DNA from: Shewanella sp. Isolate11 | GTDB lineage: Bacteria; Pseudomonadota; Gammaproteobacteria; Enterobacterales; Shewanellaceae | DNA length: 64,000 nt | Assembly: GCF_022398315.1 (NCBI RefSeq) | Contig: NZ_JAKEVF010000002.1 | Coordinates: forward strand, 595,279-659,278 | Direction: 5' to 3' | Part shown: in pieces, positions 10,822 through 18,471 of the stretch | Position numbering within the stretch: the stretch's first letter is position 1 | Layout: each line of letters begins with the position of its first letter | Made by a program: the position numbers and the translations under genes | The notes under the pieces: generated by a model | What the model saw: the letters and a program-made list of their open reading frames with translations, nothing else | Databases searched by the model: none | What the model was told of the DNA's origin: nothing

Positions 10822-11421
10822 TTACAAAGGAAGCCGCCCATTAAATGATAAGGCTAACGTCGTACTATCAACATATTCAAGCTCTCCACCTACTGGTACA
10901 CCATGAGCAATACGGCTCACGTTAATTTCGTGCTGCTTCGCCATATCGGCAATAAAATGCGCGGTGGCATCCCCTTCTACCGTTGGGTTTGTAGCTAAGA
11001 TTAACTCACTTACCTCACCACTGGCTAAATGCTGCTCTAACAGACTCAGCCCCAGTTCATCAGGCCCTACACCATCGAGAGGCGACAGATGCCCAAGTAG
11101 CACGAAATAGCGCCCAGAGAAGTAGCCCCCCGCCTCAATTGCCAACACATCTGCAGGGGTTTCAACCACACAAATAAGTTCAGATTGACCACGACGGCTA
11201 CTGGCACATATAGGGCACAGCGTCTCTTCTGTGAAAGTACGACAACTATTACAATGTCCCACATCGCTCATTGCACTAGCCAAAGACTGAGCCAATTGTT
11301 GACCCGCTTTACGATCACGCTCGAGTAATTGAAATGCCATTCGCTGGGCTGATTTAGGGCCTACACCGGGTAAACAACGCAGCGATTGGATCAATTCATC
11401 GACAAGGGGGCTAAATTTCAT
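10822..11421 (-). CDS. recR: Recombination mediator RecR
   Basis: A 199-residue protein of the RecFOR pathway that helps load RecA onto gapped DNA. It shows the N-terminal helix-hairpin-helix ([14 protein letters not shown]), a four-cysteine zinc site at C57, C60, C69 and C72, and a Toprim domain ([13 protein letters not shown]). The start is only three bases after the ybaB stop and has no strong ribosome site, which suggests translational coupling within dnaX-ybaB-recR, the same order as in E. coli. Confidence 0.95.
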   Translation of the reverse strand: MKFSPLVDELIQSLRCLPGVGPKSAQRMAFQLLERDRKAGQQLAQSLASAMSDVGHCNSCRTFTEETLCPICASSRRGQSELICVVETPADVLAIEAGGYFSGRYFVLLGHLSPLDGVGPDELGLSLLEQHLASGEVSELILATNPTVEGDATAHFIADMAKQHEINVSRIAHGVPVGGELEYVDSTTLALSFNGRLPL

Positions 11422-11424
11422 ATT

Positions 11425-11754
11425 TTAGAATGGCATCTTCATGCCAGGAGGTAATTGCATACCGCCGGTCACTTCAGCCATTTTCTCTTTTTGACTCTCT
11501 TCAACTCGGCGCGCAGCATCGTTACATGCAGCGGCAATCAAATCTTCTAGCATCTCTTTGTCGTCTTCTAACAAGCTAGGGTCAATTTCGACTTTACGAA
11601 CACTGTGAGAGCCTGTCATTGTGACTTTAACAAGACCAGCACCCGCTTCGCCAGTAACTTCCATGCGTGCGATCTCTTCTTGCACCTTGGCCATTTTGTC
11701 TTGCATCATCTGGGCTTGTTTCATTAGGTTGCCCATACCGCCTTTTCCAAACAT
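11425..11754 (-). CDS. ybaB: Nucleoid-associated protein YbaB/EbfC
   Basis: A 109-residue member of the YbaB/EbfC family of small dimeric DNA-binding proteins. The sequence starts [15 protein letters not shown] and contains the family core [25 protein letters not shown], ending in a flexible [12 protein letters not shown] tail. It sits between dnaX and recR in the conserved operon, 115 bases after the dnaX stop, and its ATG is preceded by GAAGAGAAG. The function in recombination or nucleoid structure is family-level knowledge. Confidence 0.94.
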
Positions 11755-11869
11755 ATCGACTTCTCTTCAATATTAAAAAACTGGCTAATCTTACTGAATT
11801 AGCACCAATAAGCAATCAAAGCTGATCGCCAATCTACCAACTAACACCCTAAGAGGGTTACGAATAAAG

Positions 11870-14482
11870 TTAAGACTGAACCAACTCGATAAAGTTCGAT
11901 TTATCGATAAGCTCAATAGTTTGAGCCCGTTGGCCAAGTAATTCATTGGGATAACTGAGGCTATCGAGATCAATTTCGGCATTCATTACCTCAGTCAACC
12001 AGCGTATATTGTCATCATTTAACAAATCATGCTGCGACTTTTGCAACAGTTCTCGATGAAAGCGTTTACGGATCTCCAGTGGCGTCTCCCGCCCTGCTTC
12101 GACACCTACTGCAAAACTCACCTGGCAATCCGCACCTAATGCCTTGGATAACGCCGCTTCTAATTGGCTAACCGCTCCCGGGGCTTCGAGATGTTTCTGA
12201 TTTGGCTTTAACACCAAAGGCAATGGGTCAACAAACTGCTGACACACAGAATTAACCGCTAATTGACGCACTCGCCCACCAATATCTAATGCCGACATCA
12301 AGCGATACCACTTAAGATCGATACTATTGCCCTTTATCTCGTCGCTATATGGCGTTGGAGTTTGAACAGCCTGAGCTGACACAGCAGTTTCCGCGCCAGC
12401 GGCTAGATTAGTTTCACGTTCAGCTTGAGGTAATAATGCAGACTCCGTTGATATCTCGGCCTCTAATGTTGCAACAGATTCATCTGCTGCAACTAACACG
12501 CTTTCAATATCACCGTTATCAACTTGCTGAGTTTGTAATTGAGGCGATGATTCCGCAGGAGCTTCCCAAGGCGGTCTATCTTCAGCATCACTATTAAGCT
12601 GCTCTACTGTGGTCTGAGTTTCAGACTCCTCATTGGGATTATTAACTGGTTGCTTACGCTTAGGTGGTACATACGCTTTGGGTCCCACCTCAGGCTTTTT
12701 TGTGTCACTCTCCTTAGATGAAGTGTCATCTAGGTCGGTAAGTAACGACTGTCTGGCGGCTAAAACTGCATCCAGTAAATCATCCTCCAGCGCAGGTGAA
12801 GCTGCGGTTACCACCTGTTTATTTGAATCTACAAGGGTTTCAGCAGCGTTTGTACTATCATCAGCACTCTCTTCGCTCTTGGTTTCATCTGTGATGTCAT
12901 TGTGACTCTTTGCCACATTCTGGCTAACTTGTTCGGCAACGATTTCAGGGGGTTGCGCCTCAGAAGCTTGTGCCTCGGCAAACAGATCACTATATGAATC
13001 GGGATCAGAATCAGCTTGTTGCTCAAAATCGGCATAAGCCTGTAAATCGACCTCTGATGAAGTCATATCTTCTGCAGCGCGTTGTTGCGTGTCCGATTGC
13101 TGCTCAGATCGCGGCTCAGGTTTCTGATCGGATTCAGCGGTTTTCTGAGTTGATGAGGCTTGTAACTGGCTCTGAGCTTGGCTTAAAATCAACGCTTGCT
13201 CAGACAATAGAACTTCATCTTCACAGTCATCTGACTCGGGCGCAGAAGCAGGAGTGGACGGTTTAGCTTGAAGCTGCGATTTCGACGAAGGATCAACATG
13301 GCTAGGATTAGATATCTTGTTACTTGCATCATCAGTAACACTTGCTGTAGGTAACACTAACTTTTCAGCCAAAGGCGTCGACTGCCACTTTTTCACAGGA
13401 GTTTCAGGCACAAAAGCTACAGCACGCAGTAATGCCATTTCTAAACCCGATTTAGGATCGGGAGCATGAGGTAAATCTTTGCGTCCCGTCAATAACAACT
13501 GATAATACAATTGCACCTGCTCGGGTGTTAATTGTGATGCAAACGCTTGAATTTGCTCAGCATACTTAGATAACTGCGCCGCAGCAGGTGCAAACTGAGT
13601 TAAAGTGATTTGATGCAACAATTCCAACAAGCTACGCAATACTTCAATTGGATCGGCACCAAATGATAAGACTTCATCGGTGACTTGTAATAAATTACCA
13701 ATATCGCCATCACACAAGGCTTTAAGCAATACAATTACATAATGCTCGTCGATAGTCCCCAGCATGGTTTGTACTTGGTTTAGCTGCACTTGCCCTGCGC
13801 CAAATGCGATAGCCTGATCGGTCAAACTTAACGCGTCACGCATACTACCATTGGCAGCTTTAGCGAGTAACTTTATGGCCCCATCGTCAAATGAGATACT
13901 CTCCTGCCCCAAAACCTTTGCCAATTTCAGGCAAATTTCATCAAGGGTAAGGCTCTTTAAATTAAATTGTAAGCAACGAGATAAGACAGTAACTGGCAGT
14001 CTTTGTGGATCTGTCGTAGCCAGCAGAAACTTCACATGCTCAGGGGGTTCTTCTAAAGTCTTAAGCAAGGCGTTAAAACTGCTGCGGGAAAGCATGTGCA
14101 CTTCATCGATAAGGTAGACCTTATATCGGCCACGGGATGGGCGATATTGCACATTATCCAATAGCTCACGGGTGTCATCTACCTTGGTTCGAGAGGCGGC
14201 ATCGACTTCAATTAAATCGACAAACCGCCCTTGGGCTATTTCTACACAACTCGAACACACACCACATGGGGTGGCGGTAACACCTTGCTCGCAGTTTAGG
14301 CCTTTGGCAAATAAACGTGCCAAACTGGTTTTACCCACGCCACGCGTGCCGGAAAATAGATAGGCATGATGTAATCGGTTCTGCGTCAACGCATTGGTCA
14401 AAGCATGTAAAACATGTGACTGACCAACGACTTGCTCGAACTTAGCAGGGCGCCACTTTCTGGCTAACACCTGATATGACAT
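11870..14482 (-). CDS. dnaX: DNA polymerase III tau subunit (gamma by frameshifting)
   Basis: The 870-residue clamp-loader and replisome organiser. The AAA+ module has a Walker A GTRGVGKT with Lys51, zinc cysteines C64, C73, C76 and C79 at the same positions as in E. coli, the Walker B DEVHML, and the sensor region. Residues about 370-730 form a long acidic Gln/Ser/Glu/Ala-rich linker, and about 730-870 is the alpha-binding domain V. The protein is much longer than the 643-residue E. coli tau, and the excess is in the linker. The ATG at 14482 follows GGGGAG; a TTG four codons upstream is rejected. A slippery heptamer at codons 594-596 should yield a 597-residue gamma. Confidence 0.95.
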   Translation of the reverse strand: MSYQVLARKWRPAKFEQVVGQSHVLHALTNALTQNRLHHAYLFSGTRGVGKTSLARLFAKGLNCEQGVTATPCGVCSSCVEIAQGRFVDLIEVDAASRTKVDDTRELLDNVQYRPSRGRYKVYLIDEVHMLSRSSFNALLKTLEEPPEHVKFLLATTDPQRLPVTVLSRCLQFNLKSLTLDEICLKLAKVLGQESISFDDGAIKLLAKAANGSMRDALSLTDQAIAFGAGQVQLNQVQTMLGTIDEHYVIVLLKALCDGDIGNLLQVTDEVLSFGADPIEVLRSLLELLHQITLTQFAPAAAQLSKYAEQIQAFASQLTPEQVQLYYQLLLTGRKDLPHAPDPKSGLEMALLRAVAFVPETPVKKWQSTPLAEKLVLPTASVTDDASNKISNPSHVDPSSKSQLQAKPSTPASAPESDDCEDEVLLSEQALILSQAQSQLQASSTQKTAESDQKPEPRSEQQSDTQQRAAEDMTSSEVDLQAYADFEQQADSDPDSYSDLFAEAQASEAQPPEIVAEQVSQNVAKSHNDITDETKSEESADDSTNAAETLVDSNKQVVTAASPALEDDLLDAVLAARQSLLTDLDDTSSKESDTKKPEVGPKAYVPPKRKQPVNNPNEESETQTTVEQLNSDAEDRPPWEAPAESSPQLQTQQVDNGDIESVLVAADESVATLEAEISTESALLPQAERETNLAAGAETAVSAQAVQTPTPYSDEIKGNSIDLKWYRLMSALDIGGRVRQLAVNSVCQQFVDPLPLVLKPNQKHLEAPGAVSQLEAALSKALGADCQVSFAVGVEAGRETPLEIRKRFHRELLQKSQHDLLNDDNIRWLTEVMNAEIDLDSLSYPNELLGQRAQTIELIDKSNFIELVQS
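12662..12715 (-). promoter_or_regulatory. dnaX programmed -1 ribosomal frameshift signal
   Basis: Reading the minus strand in the dnaX frame: an internal Shine-Dalgarno AAGGAG (12715-12710), an 8-base spacer, the slippery heptamer A AAA AAG (12701-12695), then a potential stem AGGTGG (12690-12685) with CCACCT (12667-12662). A -1 slip reads AAA AAA GCC TGA, so gamma ends one codon after the shift. This is the same architecture and the same one-codon-then-TGA outcome as E. coli dnaX. Confidence 0.88.
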
Positions 14483-14727
14483 AGAACTCCCCAAAATGGA
14501 TCAACGAATCAGAAGATAATCAGCAAACAATAACATGCAAACCCCCAACTCGCTAGCAAGCAGACACGATCACAAACGTTATTTTTAAAGATTAAAGTAA
14601 AGCAAATATAAAACGATGAAAACTGCTGCGTCACTCACCATTAGTGGTTGAAAATAAAGCAGACATTGTGGAAACACCGATAATAACTTTCGCTTGTAAT
14701 ATTGATAATTTGCTCACCTTCAGACAT
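14483..14727. other. Intergenic region upstream of dnaX
   Basis: About 245 bases between the dnaX start and the apt terminator. It should hold the dnaX promoter on the minus strand. I see no open frame, RNA gene or repeat in it that I would defend. Confidence 0.4.
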
Positions 14728-14764
14728 AAAAAATGCTCACTTAGCTAAGCAAAGTGAGCATTTA
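14727..14764 (-). terminator. Rho-independent terminator of apt
   Basis: A 12-bp stem, AAATGCTCACTT / AAGTGAGCATTT, with a T tract on the minus strand (complement of the A run at 14728-14733), 20 bases past the apt stop codon. Confidence 0.9.
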
Positions 14765-14784
14765 TAGTGACGCTAAATCGAGCT

Positions 14785-15330
14785 TTATTCGCCTTCAAAT
14801 TCACATAGGGTAACTAACTCAAGACCAATATCTTGCAGACGCTTCTCGCCACCTAACTCAGGTAATGAAATCACAAACGCCGCATGAGAAACTTCACCGC
14901 CTAAACGTCGAATTAATTTAACCGTGGCTTCAATCGTGCCGCCAGTGGCTAAAAGGTCGTCAACAACCAACACCTTATCTTCAGCCGTAATCGCATCGAT
15001 ATGTAATTCAAGTGAATCATGACCATATTCAAGTTCATAACTCTCTTGAATGGTTTCGCGCGGTAACTTACCTGGCTTACGAACAGGAACAAAACCGACG
15101 CCTAACGCTAAAGCTAAGGGAGCACCAAACAAGAACCCACGCGCTTCGGTACCCACAATTTTGGTAAAACCTAGGTCTTTATATTGCTCAACAAACAATT
15201 CGATCGCGGTATGATAAGCATCGTGATCTTCCATTAAGCTGGTCACATCACGGAACATGATCCCCGGCTTTGGATAATTCGGGATGGTTTTGATGCTCTG
15301 TTTGATCAAATTCAATTTGTCTGTATTCAT
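14785..15330 (-). CDS. apt: Adenine phosphoribosyltransferase
   Basis: A 181-residue salvage enzyme making AMP from adenine and PRPP. The PRPP loop [21 protein letters not shown] and the adenine-side segments [12 protein letters not shown] and [11 protein letters not shown] are intact. The start at 15330 ([12 protein letters not shown]) fits the family length; an ATG three codons upstream also exists and cannot be excluded. It is a single-gene unit close to dnaX, as in E. coli. Confidence 0.94.
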   Translation of the reverse strand: MNTDKLNLIKQSIKTIPNYPKPGIMFRDVTSLMEDHDAYHTAIELFVEQYKDLGFTKIVGTEARGFLFGAPLALALGVGFVPVRKPGKLPRETIQESYELEYGHDSLELHIDAITAEDKVLVVDDLLATGGTIEATVKLIRRLGGEVSHAAFVISLPELGGEKRLQDIGLELVTLCEFEGE

Positions 15331-15473
15331 TAATATCATCTTTATTCAATAAGCCCATTTCAGGGTTAAACTCACTGTCGAATGAGTTCATAGGAGAGTT
15401 TTCGGCTAAAGCTTAAGCCGCTTTATAGCCTGTTGCAACCGATCAGGTCACAAAGCGTTACCTAGGTGACGAT

Positions 15474-15842
15474 CTAATCCTCTAACTCGGGGACTTGCCG
15501 TAAATAGAGTAATAAAGCCATCAACATGCAGCACAACATCAGTTTTACCCAAAGCAGAGGCACAATAATAATGCTCACGGTAAAACTTAACGTCGTTGCC
15601 AAATAGGCTTTACGCTTTAAGCCTTTACGAATAGCCCGCTTGCTTTCCCAGTCGCGCAGCGCTTCGGCAAACCAAGGATGAGTCATTAACCATTGATGCA
15701 ATCGCTCACTAGAACGAGCAAAACAAAACGAGGCAAGTAGGATAAAAGGCACTGTTGGCAGCAAAGGTAAAAAAATACCAATCACTCCCAATAACAAACT
15801 GATACAGCCTATTAATAGCAAGATGCTGCGTTTGAAAGCCAT
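15474..15842 (-). CDS. ybaN: DUF454 inner-membrane protein YbaN
   Basis: A 122-residue protein with two or three hydrophobic segments (about 5-40 and 80-115) around a basic cytoplasmic stretch with the DUF454 phrase CFARSSERLHQWLMTHPWF. The function is unknown; the gene often lies upstream of apt, as here and in E. coli. The ATG at 15842 is preferred over a TTG immediately upstream, with GGGGA five bases before it. A terminator for the upstream small unit lies only 12 bases before the start. Confidence 0.85.
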   Translation of the reverse strand: MAFKRSILLLIGCISLLLGVIGIFLPLLPTVPFILLASFCFARSSERLHQWLMTHPWFAEALRDWESKRAIRKGLKRKAYLATTLSFTVSIIIVPLLWVKLMLCCMLMALLLYLRQVPELED

Positions 15843-15853
15843 CAAATCCCCAT

Positions 15854-15878
15854 AAAAAAACCACTCAAATGAGTGGTT
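15854..15878 (-). terminator. Rho-independent terminator of the small FNR-linked unit
   Basis: A nine-bp stem AACCACTCA / TGAGTGGTT with a two-base loop is followed on the minus strand by seven T residues. It ends transcription coming from the short unit at 15903-16022. Confidence 0.88.
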
Positions 15879-15902
15879 AGTATACCTAAGTAAGACTTAA
15901 GA

Positions 15903-16022
15903 CTACATTAATTGTAGGTGCTTCAACCATGATAGCGTAGCTGGTAGTGTTGGCAGCAGTAGAACGAGCAAAAATCCAACAAAATACACGATATTAAACG
16001 GGTCTTTAAACGGCTGACTCAT
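15903..16022 (-). CDS. 39-residue hydrophobic small protein (possible sRNA locus)
   Basis: An ATG with AGAGGAAG just upstream opens a 39-codon frame starting MSQPFKDPFNIVYF, followed by a leucine-rich membrane segment (about residues 11-33, VGFLLVLLLPTLP) and a short basic tail. The frame is bracketed by a perfect FNR-type palindrome upstream and a strong terminator downstream, making a unit of about 170 bases. I do not recognise the family. The membrane-protein reading is favoured by the ribosome site and hydrophobic pattern; a small FNR-regulated RNA is the alternative, because a class II FNR start site would fall almost at the ATG. Confidence 0.55.
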   Translation of the reverse strand: MSQPFKDPFNIVYFVGFLLVLLLPTLPATLSWLKHLQLM

Positions 16023-16054
16023 AACTTCCTCTATAACATGATTGACTGCATTTA

Positions 16055-16068
16055 TTGATCTAGATCAA
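16055..16068. promoter_or_regulatory. Perfect FNR/EtrA-type box
   Basis: TTGATctagATCAA is an exact match to the FNR consensus TTGAT-N4-ATCAA. It is centred about 40 bases upstream of the small ORF start codon. On the minus strand a TGTTATAGA extended -10-like element follows at about 16038-16030. Activation or repression cannot be decided from spacing alone. Confidence 0.75.
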
Positions 16069-16126
16069 ATTTCGCCGCCATTATAGAGAGTTGGACACCC
16101 GATAGAAACCCCTAAAATAGGATAAA

Positions 16127-16867
16127 TTAACGCTGACTAGATAACACAATTTCCTTGTCAGCCATCTGCTGTAGCATCTGCCGACATCCAGACACCAACA
16201 TTTGCGCATCCATTTCTGAGTATGTGTCCCTAAGCCACTGACAAATATCATCAAAGCTTATTGCCTCTTGCAGCTCAATATAAGCAAGCACTTGAGCCGC
16301 AAGCGGGTTTAATTGCAAAAAACACACTTCATCTTCTGCATCACGGTAAATGCAAAAAAGACTCGGTTGTTCATCGGGTGTTATTGGACGATAGTCACTA
16401 GAGATCTTTTGCACTGGATAATGATATTGCGCGACTTTAGCACTATTACTGAGCACGAGTTTATCTGACTCAATATTATCAACCCGTTGATATGATGGGT
16501 TATCAAATGCTGTCGCGACCAACAATTCTAGCCATTCATAATGCGCCAGCTCCAACATAAATGATGGGTCGTCCGCTTTAGCTTGATACTCATGTTGCAG
16601 GAAACTAATAAACTCTTGGGCTATCTCGATGAAAATCGGTGTCTTACAATCGTGTTGAACAAAAAACTGCTGTATTAATGCTTGCCATCGCTCCTCACTA
16701 TATAAAGAGCAAAGCACAGGAAATCCGTTTGAAACGAATCCCTTTATATTATTAAAAAATAACTCACGATAGACCTTCATCCGCCGCTCGTCCGTACCTA
16801 TGGGTAAAGGTTGCTGAGGATCACGAATATGATCGATGAAAGACTGCTGCACCTCTACAAAATCCAT
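16127..16867 (-). CDS. hvfC: HvfC/BufC-type RiPP partner protein (DUF2063)
   Basis: A 246-residue protein with the N-terminal DUF2063 pattern (QQSFIDHIRDP, then ERRMKVYRELFFNNIKGFV and FPVL) and a C-terminal winged-helix-like half. In known systems this partner binds the precursor and assists the DUF692 iron enzyme. The start at 16867 lies one base beyond the hvfB stop, so the two are tightly coupled. The longer open frame upstream overlaps hvfB and encodes nothing family-like, so it is discarded. Identification is by family motifs plus its place behind hvfB and hvfA. Confidence 0.85.
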   Translation of the reverse strand: MDFVEVQQSFIDHIRDPQQPLPIGTDERRMKVYRELFFNNIKGFVSNGFPVLCSLYSEERWQALIQQFFVQHDCKTPIFIEIAQEFISFLQHEYQAKADDPSFMLELAHYEWLELLVATAFDNPSYQRVDNIESDKLVLSNSAKVAQYHYPVQKISSDYRPITPDEQPSLFCIYRDAEDEVCFLQLNPLAAQVLAYIELQEAISFDDICQWLRDTYSEMDAQMLVSGCRQMLQQMADKEIVLSSQR

Positions 16868-16868
16868 A

Positions 16869-17705
16869 TTAGGCACTCCGCTCACATTGAGATAGAGCAT
16901 CTCTTTGATAGCGGTGGATCTGATTAACCTCCTGCAGTAACACTTGGGTCGCTGGAATATTAAAATCACGCTCCAGTAAGGTAGGAAACACCCCATGGTA
17001 GGCATAACAGGCTTGAAGTAACTGCCAAACTGGGTCAATAACATCACTACCATGGGTATCAATCATCAGATCGGGCGCCTCTTCATAATGCCCGGCAATG
17101 TGCAGATAAGCGATACGTTCAGTCGGCATGGCTTGCATAAAAGCAATGGGATCGTATTGATGGTTTATCGAATTAACATAGATGTTATTCACATCCAAAA
17201 GCAGCTTACAATCGGCTTCGTTAAGTACATGAGTTACAAACTCACGCTCACTCATTTGGCTGCCAGGTGCGGTATAGAAAGACACATTTTCTAAGATCAG
17301 CGGCCGCTCTAGAATATCCTCCACCTGCTTTACACGGTTTGCGATGTGAATAACCGCGTCATCGGTAAAAGGCATCGGCATTAAATCGTAAAGATGGCCT
17401 GCACCTGAGCAGTAGCTAAGATGCTCTGAATAGATGTCGATACCATGACTATCAAGAAAGTGTTTCACCTGTTTTACAAAGCGAATATCGAGCTCAGCAG
17501 GACTACCAATCGATAATGACAACCCGTGACAAAAAAAGCGATGTTTCTCACTGAGTTGTTTAAATTGCCGACCAAACTTACCGCCTAAACTCATCCAATT
17601 TTCAGGGGCAACCTCGAAGAAATCAATTGCACTTGGCACTGCCTGACAAAACTCATTGAGCATTTCCCGTCGCAGTCCGAGCCCCACTTTTGCTTGAACC
17701 GACAT
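16869..17705 (-). CDS. hvfB: MNIO (DUF692) multinuclear iron RiPP oxidase, HvfB type
   Basis: A 278-residue TIM-barrel member of the MbnB/DUF692 family. These enzymes use two or three irons to convert peptide cysteines into oxazolone/thioamide or thiooxazole groups that bind copper. Family blocks are all present: FFEVAPENWM (29-38), HGLSLSIGS (60-68), SEHLSYC (93-99), LENVSFY (138-144), LLLDVNNIYVN (168-178), HIAGHYE (202-208), DTHGSDVIDP (216-225) and LLERD (243-247). Candidate ligands such as His60, Glu139, Asp171, Asn174, His206 and Glu245 are therefore intact. GAGGTG precedes the ATG at 17705. The substrate should be the neighbouring cysteine-repeat protein. Confidence 0.92.
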   Translation of the reverse strand: MSVQAKVGLGLRREMLNEFCQAVPSAIDFFEVAPENWMSLGGKFGRQFKQLSEKHRFFCHGLSLSIGSPAELDIRFVKQVKHFLDSHGIDIYSEHLSYCSGAGHLYDLMPMPFTDDAVIHIANRVKQVEDILERPLILENVSFYTAPGSQMSEREFVTHVLNEADCKLLLDVNNIYVNSINHQYDPIAFMQAMPTERIAYLHIAGHYEEAPDLMIDTHGSDVIDPVWQLLQACYAYHGVFPTLLERDFNIPATQVLLQEVNQIHRYQRDALSQCERSA

Positions 17706-17723
17706 ATCCACCTCTATCAATAA

Positions 17724-17750
17724 ATTAGGCCAGCGAATGACTGGCCTAAT
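17724..17750 (-). terminator. Intra-operon hairpin between hvfA and hvfB (attenuator-like)
   Basis: A perfect ten-bp stem, ATTAGGCCAG / CTGGCCTAAT with a 7-base loop, stands 30 bases after the hvfA stop and just before hvfB. The following minus-strand tract TTTATTGATAG is only partly U-rich, so incomplete termination is likely. This would give much more substrate mRNA than enzyme mRNA. Confidence 0.7.
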
Positions 17751-17779
17751 ACTGGTATTTTCAAATAGTTAACAATAGG

Positions 17780-18172
17780 TTATTGCTCGCCACCGCACTT
17801 ACCTTCTTTGGCTTTTTTATCGGCCCCACATTTACCCTCTTTGGCTTTTTCCATCTTCTCGCCGCACTTACCTTCTTTCATTTTGCCTTCTTTCATGGCT
17901 TTCATTTGAGCACCACATTGGCCTTCTTTACTTTTATCCTTGGCTTTTTCTTTGGCAGCTTCACTGGCACCTCGCTCCCCTTCTTTTGCCGCTTTCTTCA
18001 TATTTTCGCCACACTTGCCTTCACCACATTTACCTTCACCGTCAACAAGTTGGTAGCCAGCCTGCATTTCACTATAGCCAAATGGATTTGCTTGAGCCTC
18101 GATGCTGAGACTGCCACCAACAAAAACGGTTCCTAACGCAACAGCCACTGCAGTATTCTTGGTTAATTTCAT
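17780..18172 (-). CDS. hvfA: HvfA-type copper-binding RiPP precursor with EGKCG repeats
   Basis: A 130-residue precursor. A Sec signal peptide ends near AQA-28, followed by an ANPF...GY segment like that of known HvfA leaders. The rest is a Lys/Glu/Gly-rich tail with six cysteines, each in an E-G-K/Q-C-G motif: C49, C54, C86, C103, C115 and C126. Degenerate copies without Cys are visible (EGERG at 64-68, EGKMK at 95-99). In Haemophilus HvfA, HvfB and HvfC convert EGKCG cysteines into copper-binding oxazolone/thioamide pairs; that role is inferred here. The ATG follows AAGGA at seven bases. The tail composition differs sharply from neighbouring genes because of the repeats. Confidence 0.88.
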   Translation of the reverse strand: MKLTKNTAVAVALGTVFVGGSLSIEAQANPFGYSEMQAGYQLVDGEGKCGEGKCGENMKKAAKEGERGASEAAKEKAKDKSKEGQCGAQMKAMKEGKMKEGKCGEKMEKAKEGKCGADKKAKEGKCGGEQ

Positions 18173-18471
18173 AATATGTTCCTTTAGTTAATCCCATATA
18201 TAGCAAGGGTTGCCAACATCGCTTCTTGCTGGCTCGGATAATATGACCAGACAGCTTATGATTTTATTTCAAAAACCGATCAATTATCACAGTTATGCAA
18301 CATATTTGATGATAGTACAACCGAAATTAACGTCATTTCGCGATAACTCTCTTTGATTAACATGGAAACTCTACAGCAGCTAACGTAGAATAAGCGCCCT
18401 TTCGCTCAAGTCCTAAAAACAGCGAAAACCCAAGATTAATTCGAGTCACTGACCGTTAGAGAGAAGATTCA
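18173..18471. other. Divergent intergenic region hvfA / dusC
   Basis: About 300 bases that must hold both the hvfABC promoter (minus strand) and the dusC promoter (plus strand). I could not assign -35/-10 pairs or a metal-responsive operator with confidence. No open frame or RNA gene is seen. Confidence 0.4.

Noticed and set aside
16868..17062. N-terminal extension of the hvfC frame by 65 codons
   Set aside because: It lies wholly inside hvfB and encodes no DUF2063 sequence; the ATG at 16867 gives the normal family N terminus.
17783..18136. A 117-codon Phe-rich frame on the plus strand, antisense to hvfA
   Set aside because: It is the mirror of the Lys/Glu/Gly repeats; hvfA has a signal peptide, ribosome site and operon partners, the antisense frame has none.
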